From positions 3,612,501-3,676,500 of the forward strand of contig NZ_JARBAX010000001.1 of NCBI RefSeq assembly GCF_028807635.1: 64,000 nucleotides of DNA, given 5' to 3'. Below the pieces are notes generated by a model that was given only the letters and a program-made list of their open reading frames with translations, ran no database searches and had not been told where the DNA came from. Shown here one piece after another: positions 16,297 to 25,918 of this stretch. Made by a program: the position numbers and the translations under genes. The stretch's first letter is position 1; each line of letters starts with the position of its first letter. Source of the stretch: Streptomyces spiramyceticus (lineage in GTDB: Bacteria > Actinomycetota > Actinomycetes > Streptomycetales > Streptomycetaceae).

Positions 16297-17799
16297 GTGT
16301 CCCTCACGCAGGTGGATGATCGCGAAAGGGGCTGGTCCGAGGTGCCGGAGTGGAGAACGTGGCAGCTCGCGGCGGGCGCAGCCGTGCTCGGTCTCGCCCT
16401 CTCTGCCGGGGCGGTGACCGCGGCAGGCCCTTGGGACTCCGGCCAGCGTAAGGCCGAGCGGGAGTGGGCCGCCTCCCAGAGCCATGGGGGCACCTCCCCT
16501 GCCCTTGAGGCTGGGGGGGAGGGTGGCGCACGTCACCAACACCCGGCGCGCGACGCCCCGGCGCCCGCCCCCAGCGCCCCCGGCGTACTCGCCGCGCTCG
16601 GAGCGCCCGTACCGCCGCCGGTCGAGAGCGGCCTCGCCGACGCCCTGGAACCCCTGCTCCAGGCCCCCGCCCTCGGCACGCTCCGTACGGCGTCGGTGAT
16701 CGACACCGCGACGGGCACGCAGGTGTACGGGAAGGGGGACCGGGACCAGATGGTCCCCGCCTCGACCATCAAGATCGCCACGACGGTGGCCGCGCTCTCC
16801 GCGCTCGGCCCCGACCACCGCATCGCCACCACGGTCGAGGCGGCCCCCGACGGCAAGAAAATCACGCTGGTCGGCGGCGGCGACCCGACCCTGGAGCGGG
16901 AAGACCTGGGCTCCCTGGCCGACGACACCGTACGGGCGCTGAGCGACCGCGGCGTCGGCGAGGCGGAGCTGACGTACGACACCTCGCTCTACTCGGGGCC
17001 CGACCTTCACCCCATCGGCCCCAACGCGAACATCAGCCCCGTCAGCCCTCTGATGGTCGGTGAGGGCCGCCTCGACGGCTCCCGCAGCGGCCCCGCCCCT
17101 CGCACCGGCGACCCGGCGGGCGACGCGGCCCGCGCTTTCGCCGACCTGTTGCGCAAGCGCGGTCTGACGACGAAGGGCGACCCGGCACCGGGCAAGGCGC
17201 CCGGCGAAGCCGATCCGGTCGCCAAGCACCTCTCCGTACCGCTGTCCGCACTCGTCGAGCGCACCCTCACCAACAGCGACAACGACATCGCCGAGGCCCT
17301 CGCCCGGCAGACCGCCCTCGCGTCGGACGAGCCCGCGAGCTTCGAAGGTGCGGAGAGGGCGGTCGAGGCCCGGTTGAAGAAGCTTCAACTACCGCTGTCC
17401 GGCGCCCGTTTCGCGGACGGCAGCGGCCTCGACCGTGCCGACAGGGCCTCCGCCTCCCTGCTGTCGAGCCTCCTGGCCCGCGCCGCCGACCCGGCCCACC
17501 CCGAGCTGCGGCCTGTCCTGACCGGCCTCCCCGTGGCAGGTTTCAACGGCACCCTGAAGAGCCGTTACACAAGGGAATCTCCCGGTACGGGCATGGTCCG
17601 CGCCAAGACCGGCACCCTCACCGGCGTGAACGCCCTGGCCGGAACCGTCGTCGACGCGGACGGCCGCCTCCTGGCCTTCGCCTTCCTCGCCTCGGGCACC
17701 AGCGGCCCCGAAGCGGCCCAGTCGGCCCTCGACAAGCTGGCTTCCGCGATCGCCAACTGCGGCTGCGAGCCCGCCGAGGGACGGCCCGGGAACTCGTGA
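16297..17799 (+). CDS. dacB: D-alanyl-D-alanine carboxypeptidase/endopeptidase (PBP4)
   Basis: This 500-residue class C penicillin-binding protein (peptidase S13) trims or cleaves peptidoglycan cross-links outside the membrane. The catalytic motifs are SxxK at STIK (S156), SxN at SDN (327-329) and KTG at 437-439. A hydrophobic signal/anchor lies at about residues 24-44. A Gly/Ala/Pro-rich linker (about 55-105) includes a short hairpin repeat in the DNA at 16482-16527. The GTG at 16297 is used, and a GTG at 16342 giving a shorter leader is possible. It faces ppa across 41 bases. A second PBP4 is encoded at 54.5-56 kb. Confidence 0.93.
   Translation: MSLTQVDDRERGWSEVPEWRTWQLAAGAAVLGLALSAGAVTAAGPWDSGQRKAEREWAASQSHGGTSPALEAGGEGGARHQHPARDAPAPAPSAPGVLAALGAPVPPPVESGLADALEPLLQAPALGTLRTASVIDTATGTQVYGKGDRDQMVPASTIKIATTVAALSALGPDHRIATTVEAAPDGKKITLVGGGDPTLEREDLGSLADDTVRALSDRGVGEAELTYDTSLYSGPDLHPIGPNANISPVSPLMVGEGRLDGSRSGPAPRTGDPAGDAARAFADLLRKRGLTTKGDPAPGKAPGEADPVAKHLSVPLSALVERTLTNSDNDIAEALARQTALASDEPASFEGAERAVEARLKKLQLPLSGARFADGSGLDRADRASASLLSSLLARAADPAHPELRPVLTGLPVAGFNGTLKSRYTRESPGTGMVRAKTGTLTGVNALAGTVVDADGRLLAFAFLASGTSGPEAAQSALDKLASAIANCGCEPAEGRPGNS
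16482..16527 (+). repeat. Hairpin repeat inside the dacB linker
   Basis: A GGGGGCACCTCCCC segment followed 14 bases later by a GGGGGGAGGGTGG segment forms an imperfect inverted repeat within the coding region, encoding [16 protein letters not shown]. It resembles the short G-rich interspersed repeats of Streptomyces intergenic DNA and is in frame in the disordered linker. Confidence 0.5.
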
Positions 17800-17875
17800 A
17801 CCCCGAGGAAGTTCAGGGGGACGGGTGGAGGACAACACCTCACCGCAGGCCGGTTCGACAACGTACGGTTGACGC

Positions 17876-19006
17876 ATGACGAGCATCGGTGGTGCGGAGA
17901 TGGTCGACTGGAATCTCGCGGTGGCGACGGCGACCCGACTGGTGAGGCCGGGGCCCGACGTGACCCGCGAGGAGGCGCGCGCCGTCGTCGCGGAGCTCCG
18001 CAAGCACGCCAAGGCAGCGGAGGAGCACGTCCGCGGCTTCACGCGGATGATCCCCGACGGCCACGAGCCGGAGGACACCCCGGTCCTCGTCGTCGACCGG
18101 GCGGGCTGGATCAAGGCGAATGTCGCCGGGTTCAGGGAGATCCTCAGGCCGCTGCTGGAGAAGATGCAGGACCGCAGGGGCTCGGGCCCCGGCGGCGCCG
18201 TGCTCGGCGCGGTCGGCGGCAAGGTGACCGGCGTCGAGGTCGGCATGCTGCTGTCGTTCCTTGCCTCGCGCGTCCTCGGCCAGTACGAGACCTTCGCCCC
18301 GGCCACCCGCGAATTCCCCGCGGGAGCCAATGGCGGTGGCCGCCTCCTGCTCGTCGCCCCCAACATCGTCCACGTCGAGCGCGAGCTGGAAGTGGACCCC
18401 CACGACTTCCGGCTCTGGGTCTGCCTGCACGAGGAGACGCACCGCACCCAGTTCACGGCCGTGCCCTGGCTGCGCGACCACCTCGAAGGCGAGATCCAGT
18501 CATTCCTCGGCGAGACCGAGGTCGACCCGATGACTGTCCTGGAGCGCCTGCGCGAGGCGGCCCAGTCGCTGGCCGGCGGCCGCCCCGAGGGCGAGGCCGG
18601 CGAGGGCGGGCGCAGCCTCGTCGAGATCGTCCAGACCCCCGCACAGCGCGAGATCCTCAGCCGCCTGACCGCCGTCATGTCGCTGCTCGAAGGCCACGCC
18701 GACTTCGTCATGGACGGCGTGGGCCCCGATGTGGTGCGGTCCGTCGCCGAGATCCGCGAGAAGTTCCAGCAGCGCAGGGCCCGCGGCGCCAGCCGCCTCG
18801 ACCAGGCGCTGCGCAAGCTGCTCGGCCTGGACGCCAAGCTCCGGCAGTACCGTGACGGTGAGCGTTTTGTACGGTCTGTGGTGGAGGAGGTCGGAATGGA
18901 CGGCTTCAACCGGGTCTGGACCTCGCCGAACACGCTGCCCACCAAGGCGGAGATCGCCAAACCGGCGGATTGGGTCGCGCGGGTGCACCGTAAGGCAGAG
19001 TCGTAG
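17876..19006 (+). CDS. Zinc-dependent metalloprotease-like protein (DUF2342)
   Basis: This 376-residue actinobacterial protein of the DUF2342 / coenzyme-F420-associated family carries an HExxH-like zinc motif, HEETH, in LWVCLHEETHRTQFTAVPWL (about residues 184-188), and a conserved LEGHADFVMDGVG near residue 275 with a possible third ligand. The role is not established despite the automatic F420 label. It is always next to dacB and tilS in streptomycetes, as here. The ATG at 17876 is followed by an in-frame ATG at 17900. Confidence 0.9.
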   Translation: MTSIGGAEMVDWNLAVATATRLVRPGPDVTREEARAVVAELRKHAKAAEEHVRGFTRMIPDGHEPEDTPVLVVDRAGWIKANVAGFREILRPLLEKMQDRRGSGPGGAVLGAVGGKVTGVEVGMLLSFLASRVLGQYETFAPATREFPAGANGGGRLLLVAPNIVHVERELEVDPHDFRLWVCLHEETHRTQFTAVPWLRDHLEGEIQSFLGETEVDPMTVLERLREAAQSLAGGRPEGEAGEGGRSLVEIVQTPAQREILSRLTAVMSLLEGHADFVMDGVGPDVVRSVAEIREKFQQRRARGASRLDQALRKLLGLDAKLRQYRDGERFVRSVVEEVGMDGFNRVWTSPNTLPTKAEIAKPADWVARVHRKAES

Positions 19007-19182
19007 GCGCGATGCGGCCGATGACAGGAGAGCAACCCTCTTAATCACCCATCCGAGGGACCGTGAGCGCTGGGTAGGCGTGCAATGCTCGGGGAATGGC
19101 CCGGCTCTGTCACCATCGACGCACTCTGAGTGACTGGCTTCTCCTCCCGAGGCACCCCCAACTTCACCGAAGGGCACCGGAC

Positions 19183-20220
19183 ATGGGTCCCCATCCTGCG
19201 GTCGCAGCGATACGCCTGGCGGTCCGCCGCGTACTCCACGACGTACTGAACGACACCACCGAGCACACCAGCGCCTCCCACCCCTCACACGCCTCCCACG
19301 AGCCGCCGACAGCGCCGCTCGTGCTGGTCGCCTGCTCCGGCGGTGCCGACTCCATGGCGCTCGCCTCCGCCCTCGCCTTCGAAGCACCCAAGCTCGGCAT
19401 CCGGGCCGGCGGCGTCACGATCGACCACGGCCTCCAGGACGGTTCCGACACGCGCGCGGGCGAGGTCGTCAACCGCCTCGCCACGCTGCGCCTCGACCCC
19501 GTCGAGGCCGTCGCCGTGACCGTCGGCCGCGAAGGCGGTCCCGAAGCGGCCGCCCGCGACGCCCGCTACGCCGCGCTGGACGCCGCCGCCGAGCGTCTCG
19601 GCGCCGCCGCCGTCCTGCTCGGCCACACCCGCGACGACCAGGCAGAGACAGTCCTGCTCGGCCTTGCCCGCGGCTCCGGCATCCGCTCGCTCTCCGGAAT
19701 GGCCGCCGTCACCGGAGCCGGGCGCTACCGCCGCCCCTTCCTCCACATCGACCGGCAGACCGCCCGCAAGGCCTGCATGGTCCAGTCGCTCCCGGTCTGG
19801 GACGACCCGCACAACACCGACCCCGCGTACACCCGCTCACGACTGCGCCACGACGGCCTGCCGGCCCTGGAGAAGGCGCTCGGCAAGGGCGTCGTCGAGG
19901 CCCTGGCCCGCACGGCGCAGCTCTCCCGGGACGATGCCGACGCCCTCGACGACTGGGCCGCCGAGGCGGACGCGTCCGTACGGGACGACGCCGGGCTGCT
20001 GGTCTGCGCGAAGCTCTACGCCCTGCCGCCGGCCGTACGCCGCCGCGTCCTGCGCCGTGCCGCCATCGCAGCGGGCGCACCGGCCGGATCCCTCTTCGCA
20101 CGGCACGTCGAGGAGGTGGACCGCCTGATCACCGGCTGGCGCGGGCAGGGAGCCATCAACCTCCCCGGCCGGGTCGAGGCACAGCGGCAGGGTGGCAGAC
20201 TGGTCATTCGGCAGGGCTGA
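19183..20220 (+). CDS. tilS: tRNA(Ile)-lysidine synthetase
   Basis: This 345-residue enzyme converts C34 of the CAU-anticodon tRNA-Ile to lysidine, using ATP, and so changes both charging and codon reading. The PP-loop ATP-binding motif SGGADS is at residues 52-57, and the family blocks [20 protein letters not shown] and the substrate-recognition region follow. The C-terminus is shorter than in E. coli, as is usual in actinobacteria. The ATG at 19183 matches the usual [15 protein letters not shown] start. The gene is essential in most bacteria. Confidence 0.95.
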   Translation: MGPHPAVAAIRLAVRRVLHDVLNDTTEHTSASHPSHASHEPPTAPLVLVACSGGADSMALASALAFEAPKLGIRAGGVTIDHGLQDGSDTRAGEVVNRLATLRLDPVEAVAVTVGREGGPEAAARDARYAALDAAAERLGAAAVLLGHTRDDQAETVLLGLARGSGIRSLSGMAAVTGAGRYRRPFLHIDRQTARKACMVQSLPVWDDPHNTDPAYTRSRLRHDGLPALEKALGKGVVEALARTAQLSRDDADALDDWAAEADASVRDDAGLLVCAKLYALPPAVRRRVLRRAAIAAGAPAGSLFARHVEEVDRLITGWRGQGAINLPGRVEAQRQGGRLVIRQG

Positions 20221-20240
20221 GCCGAAGTACTACGAAAGTG

Positions 20241-20801
20241 ATGCGGGTGGACGCGAACGACATGAGCACCGACCTCAAATCGGTGCTCATCACCAAGGAA
20301 GAAATCGACGCGAAGCTGGCTGAGCTGGCTGAGAAGATCGATGCGCAGTACGCGGGCAAGGACCTGCTCATCGTCGGTGTCCTCAAGGGCGCAGTGATGG
20401 TGATGGCGGACCTGGCGCGTGCGCTGTCCACCCCGGTCACGATGGACTGGATGGCGGTGTCGTCGTACGGCGCGGGCACCCAGTCCTCCGGCGTGGTCCG
20501 GATCCTCAAGGACCTCGACACCGACATCAAGGGCAAGCACGTCCTGATCGTCGAGGACATCATCGACTCGGGACTGACGCTGTCGTGGCTGCTGTCGAAC
20601 CTCGGTTCGCGTGAGCCGGCGTCCCTGAATGTCTGCACCCTTCTGCGCAAGCCGGAGGCGGCGAAGGTCGCGATCGACGTGAAGTGGGTGGGTTTCGACA
20701 TTCCGAATGAGTTCGTCGTGGGCTACGGCCTGGATTACGACGAGAAGTACCGGAATATGCCGTTCGTCGGCACTCTCGCACCGCACGTCTACGGCGGCTG
20801 A
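20241..20801 (+). CDS. hpt: Hypoxanthine phosphoribosyltransferase
   Basis: This 186-residue purine-salvage enzyme joins hypoxanthine or guanine to PRPP. The PRPP-binding signature [18 protein letters not shown] is near residues 100-117, and the [15 protein letters not shown] block near 48 is typical. The neighbours tilS and ftsH are in the conserved actinobacterial and Bacillus order. GTG 20238, ATG 20241 and ATG 20262 are all in frame and the last gives [17 protein letters not shown] chose 20241 by comparison with remembered homologues. Confidence 0.94.
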   Translation: MRVDANDMSTDLKSVLITKEEIDAKLAELAEKIDAQYAGKDLLIVGVLKGAVMVMADLARALSTPVTMDWMAVSSYGAGTQSSGVVRILKDLDTDIKGKHVLIVEDIIDSGLTLSWLLSNLGSREPASLNVCTLLRKPEAAKVAIDVKWVGFDIPNEFVVGYGLDYDEKYRNMPFVGTLAPHVYGG

Positions 20802-20963
20802 GCCGAGCCGCACCTTCCCCGGGGAACCCTCGCCCGTGTCCCGCCGTTGGAGCATGGGAAGGAGGGTTCGTCAGTCGTCCCCCGCAGTCACGGGTGACAA
20901 TGCTGGGGTACCGTCCGAAGAACAGTCTTTTTAAACAGCAGCATTTACCTACGGGCAGGAGGG

Positions 20964-20984
20964 ACGGGGCGATTACCGCCCCGT
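20964..20984 (+). promoter_or_regulatory. Stem-loop between the ftsH ribosome binding site and start
   Basis: A perfect 8-bp stem ACGGGGCG / CGCCCCGT with a 5-base loop lies directly between the Shine-Dalgarno-like AGGAGGG (20957-20963) and the ATG at 20989. The linear spacing of 25 bases is too long for normal initiation, but folding of the stem would leave about 4 bases. An overlapping ATG at 20985, in another frame, follows immediately after the stem. Confidence 0.6.
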
Positions 20985-20988
20985 ATGG

Positions 20989-23025
20989 ATGGACGTGAAG
21001 CGATACTTCCGTGGGCCGGTCATGTGGATCGTGCTGGCCGTCCTCGCCGTGGTCGTGTTGATGCAGGTTGTCGGCTCGTCCGGCGGCTACAAGACGGTGG
21101 ACACTGCCGAGGTCGTCCAGGCGATCGACAAGAACCAGGTCAAGCAGGCCAAGCTGACGACCGGTGACGAACAAGTCATCAGGGTCGAGCTGAAGGACGG
21201 CCAGAAGGTCAAGGACAGCAGCAAGATCCAGGCGAGCTACATCGGCGACCAGGGCGTCGCGCTCGCCAACAAGCTGCAGTCGAAGTTCGACAGCGGGGAC
21301 ATCGACAAGGGCTACACGGTCTCCCCCTCCAAGCAGAACCCGTTCGTCGGGATCCTGCTCTCGCTGCTCCCCTTCGTCCTCATCGTGGTTGTCTTCCTGT
21401 TCCTGATGAATCAGATGCAGGGCGGCGGCTCCCGGGTCATGCAGTTCGGGAAATCCAAGGCCAAGCTCATCACCAAGGACACCCCGAAGACGACGTTCGC
21501 CGATGTGGCGGGGGCGGACGAGGCTGTCGAGGAGCTCCACGAGATCAAGGAGTTCCTGCAGGAGCCGGCGAAGTTCCAGGCCGTCGGCGCCAAGATCCCC
21601 AAGGGCGTGCTGCTGTACGGCCCGCCCGGTACGGGCAAGACGCTGCTCGCGCGTGCTGTCGCGGGTGAGGCCGGCGTCCCGTTCTACTCGATCTCCGGTT
21701 CCGACTTCGTCGAGATGTTCGTCGGTGTCGGTGCCTCCCGTGTCCGTGACCTCTTCGAGCAGGCCAAGGCGAACGCTCCGGCGATCGTCTTCGTCGACGA
21801 GATCGACGCCGTCGGCCGGCACCGCGGTGCCGGTATGGGCGGTGGCCACGACGAGCGCGAGCAGACGCTCAACCAGCTGCTCGTCGAGATGGACGGCTTC
21901 GACGTGAAGGGCGGCGTCATCCTGATCGCCGCCACGAACCGGCCCGACATCCTCGACCCGGCGCTCCTGCGCCCGGGCCGCTTCGACCGGCAGATCGCGG
22001 TCGACCGCCCGGACCTCCTGGGCCGCCTGGAGATCCTCAAGGTGCACGCCAAGGGCAAGCCGGTCACGCCGGAGGTCGACCTCCGGGCCGTCGCCCGTCG
22101 TACGCCCGGCTTCACCGGCGCCGACCTGGCGAACGTGCTGAACGAGGCCGCGCTGCTGACCGCCCGTAGCGACAAGAAGCTGGTCGACAACCACTCCTTG
22201 GACGAGGCGATCGACCGCGTCGTGGCCGGACCGCAGAAGCGGACCCGGATCATGAGCGAGAAGGAAAAGAAGATCACCGCGTACCACGAGGGCGGACACG
22301 CCCTGGTCGCGGCGGCTTCTCCGAACAGCGACCCGGTGCACAAGGTCACCATCCTGTCCCGCGGGCGTGCCCTCGGTTACACGATGGTGCTCCCGGACGA
22401 GGACAAGTACTCGACCACGCGCAACGAGATGCTGGACCAGCTCGCCTACATGATGGGCGGCCGTGCGGCCGAGGAACTGGTGTTCCACGACCCGACCACG
22501 GGCGCCTCGAACGACATCGAGAAGGCCACTGCCACGGCCCGCGCGATGGTCACGCAGTACGGCATGACCGAGCGCCTCGGCGCGATCAAGTTCGGCCAGG
22601 ACGGCTCCGAGCCGTTCCTCGGCCGTGACATGGGTCACCAGCGGGACTACTCGGAAGAGGTCGCCGCGCTCGTCGACGAAGAGGTCAAGAAGCTCATCGA
22701 GACCGCGCACAACGAGGCGTGGGAGATCCTCGTCGAGAACCGTGACGTTCTCGACAACCTGGTTCTGGCCCTCCTGGAGAAGGAGACGCTGAACAAGGAG
22801 GAGATCGCCGAGATCTTCAGCCCGATCGTGAAGCGCCCGGCCCGCCCCGCGTGGACCGGTTCTTCCCGCCGCATGCCGTCCACGCGGCCGCCGGTGCTCT
22901 CCCCCAAGGAGCTTTCGCTCACCAATGGCGTCAACAACGCCAACGGTGCGGCTCCCGCGGTGACCGCCGGTTCTGTGGACACCCCGGCCACCGAGGCGAT
23001 CCCCGAGGAGCGTCCCGAGAGCTGA
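20989..23025 (+). CDS. ftsH: ATP-dependent zinc metalloprotease FtsH
   Basis: This 678-residue membrane AAA+ protease degrades misfolded membrane and short-lived regulatory proteins. In order it has TM1 (about 10-29), an extracellular FtsH domain, TM2 (about 119-141), an AAA module with Walker A GPPGTGKT (211-218), Walker B FVDEID (268-273) and the second region of homology, and the zinc site HEGGH (433-437). The C-terminus is an extended Pro/Ala/Asn-rich tail of about 70 residues. It lies upstream of folE in conserved order and ends at a hairpin. Confidence 0.96.
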   Translation: MDVKRYFRGPVMWIVLAVLAVVVLMQVVGSSGGYKTVDTAEVVQAIDKNQVKQAKLTTGDEQVIRVELKDGQKVKDSSKIQASYIGDQGVALANKLQSKFDSGDIDKGYTVSPSKQNPFVGILLSLLPFVLIVVVFLFLMNQMQGGGSRVMQFGKSKAKLITKDTPKTTFADVAGADEAVEELHEIKEFLQEPAKFQAVGAKIPKGVLLYGPPGTGKTLLARAVAGEAGVPFYSISGSDFVEMFVGVGASRVRDLFEQAKANAPAIVFVDEIDAVGRHRGAGMGGGHDEREQTLNQLLVEMDGFDVKGGVILIAATNRPDILDPALLRPGRFDRQIAVDRPDLLGRLEILKVHAKGKPVTPEVDLRAVARRTPGFTGADLANVLNEAALLTARSDKKLVDNHSLDEAIDRVVAGPQKRTRIMSEKEKKITAYHEGGHALVAAASPNSDPVHKVTILSRGRALGYTMVLPDEDKYSTTRNEMLDQLAYMMGGRAAEELVFHDPTTGASNDIEKATATARAMVTQYGMTERLGAIKFGQDGSEPFLGRDMGHQRDYSEEVAALVDEEVKKLIETAHNEAWEILVENRDVLDNLVLALLEKETLNKEEIAEIFSPIVKRPARPAWTGSSRRMPSTRPPVLSPKELSLTNGVNNANGAAPAVTAGSVDTPATEAIPEERPES

Positions 23026-23060
23026 TCACACCGGCCCCGAGGGGCCCGGAATGGATGCCG

Positions 23061-23098
23061 CGTCCCCCAGGTTTTAGCCTGTGGGGGCGCGGCGTTTT
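23061..23098 (+). terminator. Hairpin between ftsH and folE
   Basis: CGTCCCCCAGG and CCTGTGGGGGCG pair with one bulge around a TTTTAG loop, and the stem is followed by GGCGTTTTT. The U-rich tail supports an intrinsic terminator after ftsH, 35 bases ahead of folE. Confidence 0.7.
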
Positions 23099-23133
23099 TC
23101 GGCCGCGCACGAAAGCACAGGAACGAGGCAGTG

Positions 23134-23739
23134 ATGACCGACCCGGTGACGTTGGCGGGCGAGGGCTCCATCGGCGAGTTTGACGAGAAGCGGGCCGAGA
23201 ACGCCGTACGCGAGCTCCTCATCGCGGTCGGGGAGGATCCGGACCGGGAGGGCCTCAGGGCGACGCCGGGGCGCGTGGCGCGGGCCTACAGGGAAATCCT
23301 GGCCGGGCTGTGGCAGGAGCCCGAAGATGTCCTGACGACGACGTTCGACCTCGGCCACGACGAGATGATCCTGGTCAAGGGCATCGAGATCGTCAGCCTC
23401 TGCGAGCACCACCTGCTGCCGTTCCACGGCGTGGCGCATGTCGGCTACATCCCTGCGGACACAGGAAAGATCACCGGGCTCTCCAAGCTGGCGCGGCTCG
23501 TCGACGTCTACGCACGGCGCCCGCAGGTCCAGGAGCGGCTCACCACGCAGATCGCAGACTCCCTGATGGAGATCCTGGAGGCGCGTGGCGCGATCGTAGT
23601 CATCGAGGCCGAGCACATGTGCATGTCGGTGCGCGGGATCCGTAAGCCAGGGGCGAAGACCACGACGTCTGCCGTGCGCGGTCAGCTGCGGGACGGCAGC
23701 ACCCGCTCAGAGGCGATGAGTCTGATATTGGCGCGTTAG
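23134..23739 (+). CDS. folE: GTP cyclohydrolase I
   Basis: This 201-residue type I enzyme makes dihydroneopterin triphosphate from GTP, the first step of folate synthesis. Zinc ligands are Cys90 and the His pair in [12 protein letters not shown], with a second Cys in [11 protein letters not shown]. The [19 protein letters not shown] block is also diagnostic. GTG 23131 and ATG 23134 are adjacent possible starts. The rest of the pathway (folP, folB, folK) lies just downstream on the other strand, convergent with it. Confidence 0.96.
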   Translation: MTDPVTLAGEGSIGEFDEKRAENAVRELLIAVGEDPDREGLRATPGRVARAYREILAGLWQEPEDVLTTTFDLGHDEMILVKGIEIVSLCEHHLLPFHGVAHVGYIPADTGKITGLSKLARLVDVYARRPQVQERLTTQIADSLMEILEARGAIVVIEAEHMCMSVRGIRKPGAKTTTSAVRGQLRDGSTRSEAMSLILAR

Positions 23740-23786
23740 GGCCTGTCGTCAAACTCCCGCCTGCCCCGCGAGTTTCACGACAGGCC
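23740..23786. terminator. Bidirectional terminator between folE and DUF3180
   Basis: GGCCTGTCGTCAAACTC and GAGTTTCACGACAGGCC form a 17-bp stem with one mismatch and a 13-base loop. It sits exactly between the two convergent stops and would end both transcripts. Confidence 0.8.
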
Positions 23787-24274
23787 TAGGCCGCTGAGGC
23801 TCTGCTGTTGCCCTGGTCCTCGTCGTCCGGGAGCTTGCAGACGCGCTCCAGGAAGAACGCCGCGGCAACGACCGCCACGCCCGCCAGGACCGCAAAGCCC
23901 GCATAGATGGCCTGGTCCCGGCGGGCGGGCACGTCGAGGCTGTTCATCAGCAGGAAGACGCCCGTCCCGCCGTACATCCCGCAGACCAGGGACGCCACCA
24001 GCGCGCTCGCCTGGCCGAATACCACCGCCCGGGCCGCCATCAGCGGCTCCACGCCCTTGGCACCGGGACGGCGCTCGCGCTGGGCACGCAGCCGGGAGCG
24101 GATCGACAGTGCGGTCGCCGTGAGCACGGCGGCGATCACCGCCAGCACGACGGGTGCCGCCAGCGGCACGCTCGGCAGGGTGTCGATCGTGTCCCAGAGC
24201 CGCGCAGCGCCCCAGGAGAGGATTCCGGCCACGGCGAAGAGACCGGCCAGTACGCCGAGCCGAAGTTGCTTCAC
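23786..24274 (-). CDS. DUF3180 membrane protein
   Basis: This 162-residue actinobacterial protein has four hydrophobic segments (about 6-24, 39-58, 84-106 and 122-143) and an RSRLRAQRERRPGAKG loop. It follows folK in the folate cluster with a 45-base gap and may be co-transcribed, but its function is unknown. The start is a GTG. Streptomycetes conserve this position next to folK. Confidence 0.88.
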   Translation of the reverse strand: MKQLRLGVLAGLFAVAGILSWGAARLWDTIDTLPSVPLAAPVVLAVIAAVLTATALSIRSRLRAQRERRPGAKGVEPLMAARAVVFGQASALVASLVCGMYGGTGVFLLMNSLDVPARRDQAIYAGFAVLAGVAVVAAAFFLERVCKLPDDEDQGNSRASAA

Positions 24275-24319
24275 CGAGAGCGCCCCTCACATCCGCACAA
24301 TTTTCCGCAAGCCTAACGA

Positions 24320-24919
24320 TTACTCGGGCAGGCGGAGTTCCAGATCGGCGCGCGGGTGAACGCTGCTGACGCCGACCTCGGCCAGCAGCTCGCCGACCGG
24401 GCCGCGGCCGGGCAGCTGGGCCTCCGGCTCCACGTCGTGCCACGGGGCGAGCACGAAGGCACGCTCGTGGGCGCGCGGATGCGGGAGGGTGAGGACCGGG
24501 TCGTCGGACACCACATCGGCGTACGCCACGATGTCCACGTCGATCGTGCGCGCCCCCCAGCGCTCCTCCCGCACCCGGTCGAACGCTTCCTCGATGGCCT
24601 GGCCGCGCTCCAGGAGAGAGGACGGCGGCAGGGTGGTCTTGATGACGACGACCGCGTTGAAGTACGAGGGCTGGGAGCCGGGGGCGACGCCCCAGGGCTC
24701 CGTTTCGTACACCGGCGAGACGGCTTTCACCCGCAGGCCGGGCGTGTCCTCCAGAGCGTCGATCGCGCCCTGGAGGGTCTCCAGCCTGTTGCCCAGATTG
24801 GAGCCGAGGGAGACCACCGCACGCTTCGGGTTGGACAGCGTCACATCCGCCGCATCCACCTGCTCCACCACGGAGGCGGGCACCGGCTGCACTGTCGGGT
24901 CGCTCTGTGCGGGGTTCAT
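24320..24919 (-). CDS. folK: 2-amino-4-hydroxy-6-hydroxymethyldihydropteridine pyrophosphokinase
   Basis: This 199-residue HPPK transfers pyrophosphate from ATP to the pterin. Family motifs are VSLGSNLGNRLETLQGAIDAL, VSPVYETEPWG and WGARTIDVDIVAYADVV, the last holding the two metal-binding aspartates (DVD). There is an N-terminal extension of about 34 residues before the core. The ATG at 24919 overlaps the folB stop (ATGA), so the two are coupled. Confidence 0.95.
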   Translation of the reverse strand: MNPAQSDPTVQPVPASVVEQVDAADVTLSNPKRAVVSLGSNLGNRLETLQGAIDALEDTPGLRVKAVSPVYETEPWGVAPGSQPSYFNAVVVIKTTLPPSSLLERGQAIEEAFDRVREERWGARTIDVDIVAYADVVSDDPVLTLPHPRAHERAFVLAPWHDVEPEAQLPGRGPVGELLAEVGVSSVHPRADLELRLPE

Positions 24920-25275
24920 ACTTGGCTCCGGGTGATGGTGATGGTCACATCGTCGAAGGGGACCGTGATCGGAGCATCCGGCTTGTGGACGCACACCTCG
25001 ACCTCCTGCACACCGTCGTGCTTGAGACACTGCTGGGCGATCCGCTCGGCGAGCGTCTCGATCAGATCGACCGCTTCGCCCTCCACGACGTCCACGACTT
25101 CCTCCGCCACCACGCCGTAGTGCACGGTCTTCGCCAGGTCGTCGTCGGCCGCGGCGGGGCGGGTGTCGAGGCCGAGCACCAGGTCCACGATGAAGGTCTG
25201 GCCTTCCTCCCGCTCCCGGGGGAACACACCGTGGTGCCCACGGGCCTTGAGGCCGCGCAGCGCGACACGATCCAC
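24916..25275 (-). CDS. folB: Dihydroneopterin aldolase
   Basis: This 119-residue enzyme converts dihydroneopterin to hydroxymethyl-dihydropterin and glycolaldehyde. The family pattern is RVALRGLKARGHHGVFPRE near the start, a HYGVVAEEVVDVVEGE block, LIETLAERIAQQCL and VHKPDAPI. The GTG at 25275 is preferred because GCAGGAG lies 8 bases upstream. A longer reading to 25305 lacks such a site. It overlaps folK by four bases. Confidence 0.94.
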   Translation of the reverse strand: MDRVALRGLKARGHHGVFPREREEGQTFIVDLVLGLDTRPAAADDDLAKTVHYGVVAEEVVDVVEGEAVDLIETLAERIAQQCLKHDGVQEVEVCVHKPDAPITVPFDDVTITITRSQV

Positions 25276-25465
25276 GCGAATCACTCCTGCTGTCGTAGTG
25301 AACAAGGGCGCCTGCCGAGTGCGGTCGGCACGCCGCCCTCAACCGAATCTACCTGCGAGCACTGACAGCGGACGCCCAAGGGGGCTATGGACAGAAGCTC
25401 ACGGGACTGGTAGCCGCCCATACCCAAGGGCCAGGGGCGCCAACCTTCAAGAGGCCCCTACCCAC

Positions 25466-25918
25466 TCAGGCCGGGGTCTCGTCGTCCTCTTCGTCGCCGG
25501 TTTCGGTCAGAACCGGGGACCCGTGGTGAGACCAGAGTCGCCAGCCGTCCTCGGTGCGGCGGAACACATTGGTGGCCACGATCAGCTGGCCGACCAGAGG
25601 CCCCAGCTCGCCGGCCTCCTCGGCAGGACCGCCGCTGAGCGTGTTCTCGGTGCAGTTCACCAGCGCGGTGTCGCCGAGCACCGTCACCTTTACGTCGGTG
25701 AGAAAGAACTGGATGTACTCGGTGTTGGCCATGATCAGGGCGTACGAGCGCAACACCTCGCCGCGGCCCGAGAGCACCGGCCAGCCCGGGTGTACGCAGG
25801 AGACCTCGTCGTCCAGCCAGATCGACGACAGTTCCTCGAAGTCTCCGCGCTCCACGGCCTCGTAGAACGCCGTGTTGGCCAGTTCGACCTGCTCGACGTC
25901 CGTGTTGGCGCGGCTCAC
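25466..25918 (-). CDS. NTF2/SnoaL-like fold protein
   Basis: This 150-residue protein has the NTF2-like cone fold pattern: a helical N-terminus (VELANTAFYEAVERGDFEEL), WLDDEVSCVHPGW with possible pocket residues, and LVATNVFRRTEDGWRLWSHH near the end. Related proteins are isomerases, dehydratases or scaffolds, and nothing here picks one. The GTG start overlaps the folP stop by four bases, so it belongs to the folate operon, though its role there is unknown. The C-terminus is acidic. Confidence 0.88.
   Translation of the reverse strand: MSRANTDVEQVELANTAFYEAVERGDFEELSSIWLDDEVSCVHPGWPVLSGRGEVLRSYALIMANTEYIQFFLTDVKVTVLGDTALVNCTENTLSGGPAEEAGELGPLVGQLIVATNVFRRTEDGWRLWSHHGSPVLTETGDEEDDETPA

Noticed and set aside
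20985..21167. A small gene starting at ATG 20985 overlapping ftsH
   Set aside because: Its product is a shadow of ftsH in another frame with no family match; it is noted only in connection with the leader hairpin.
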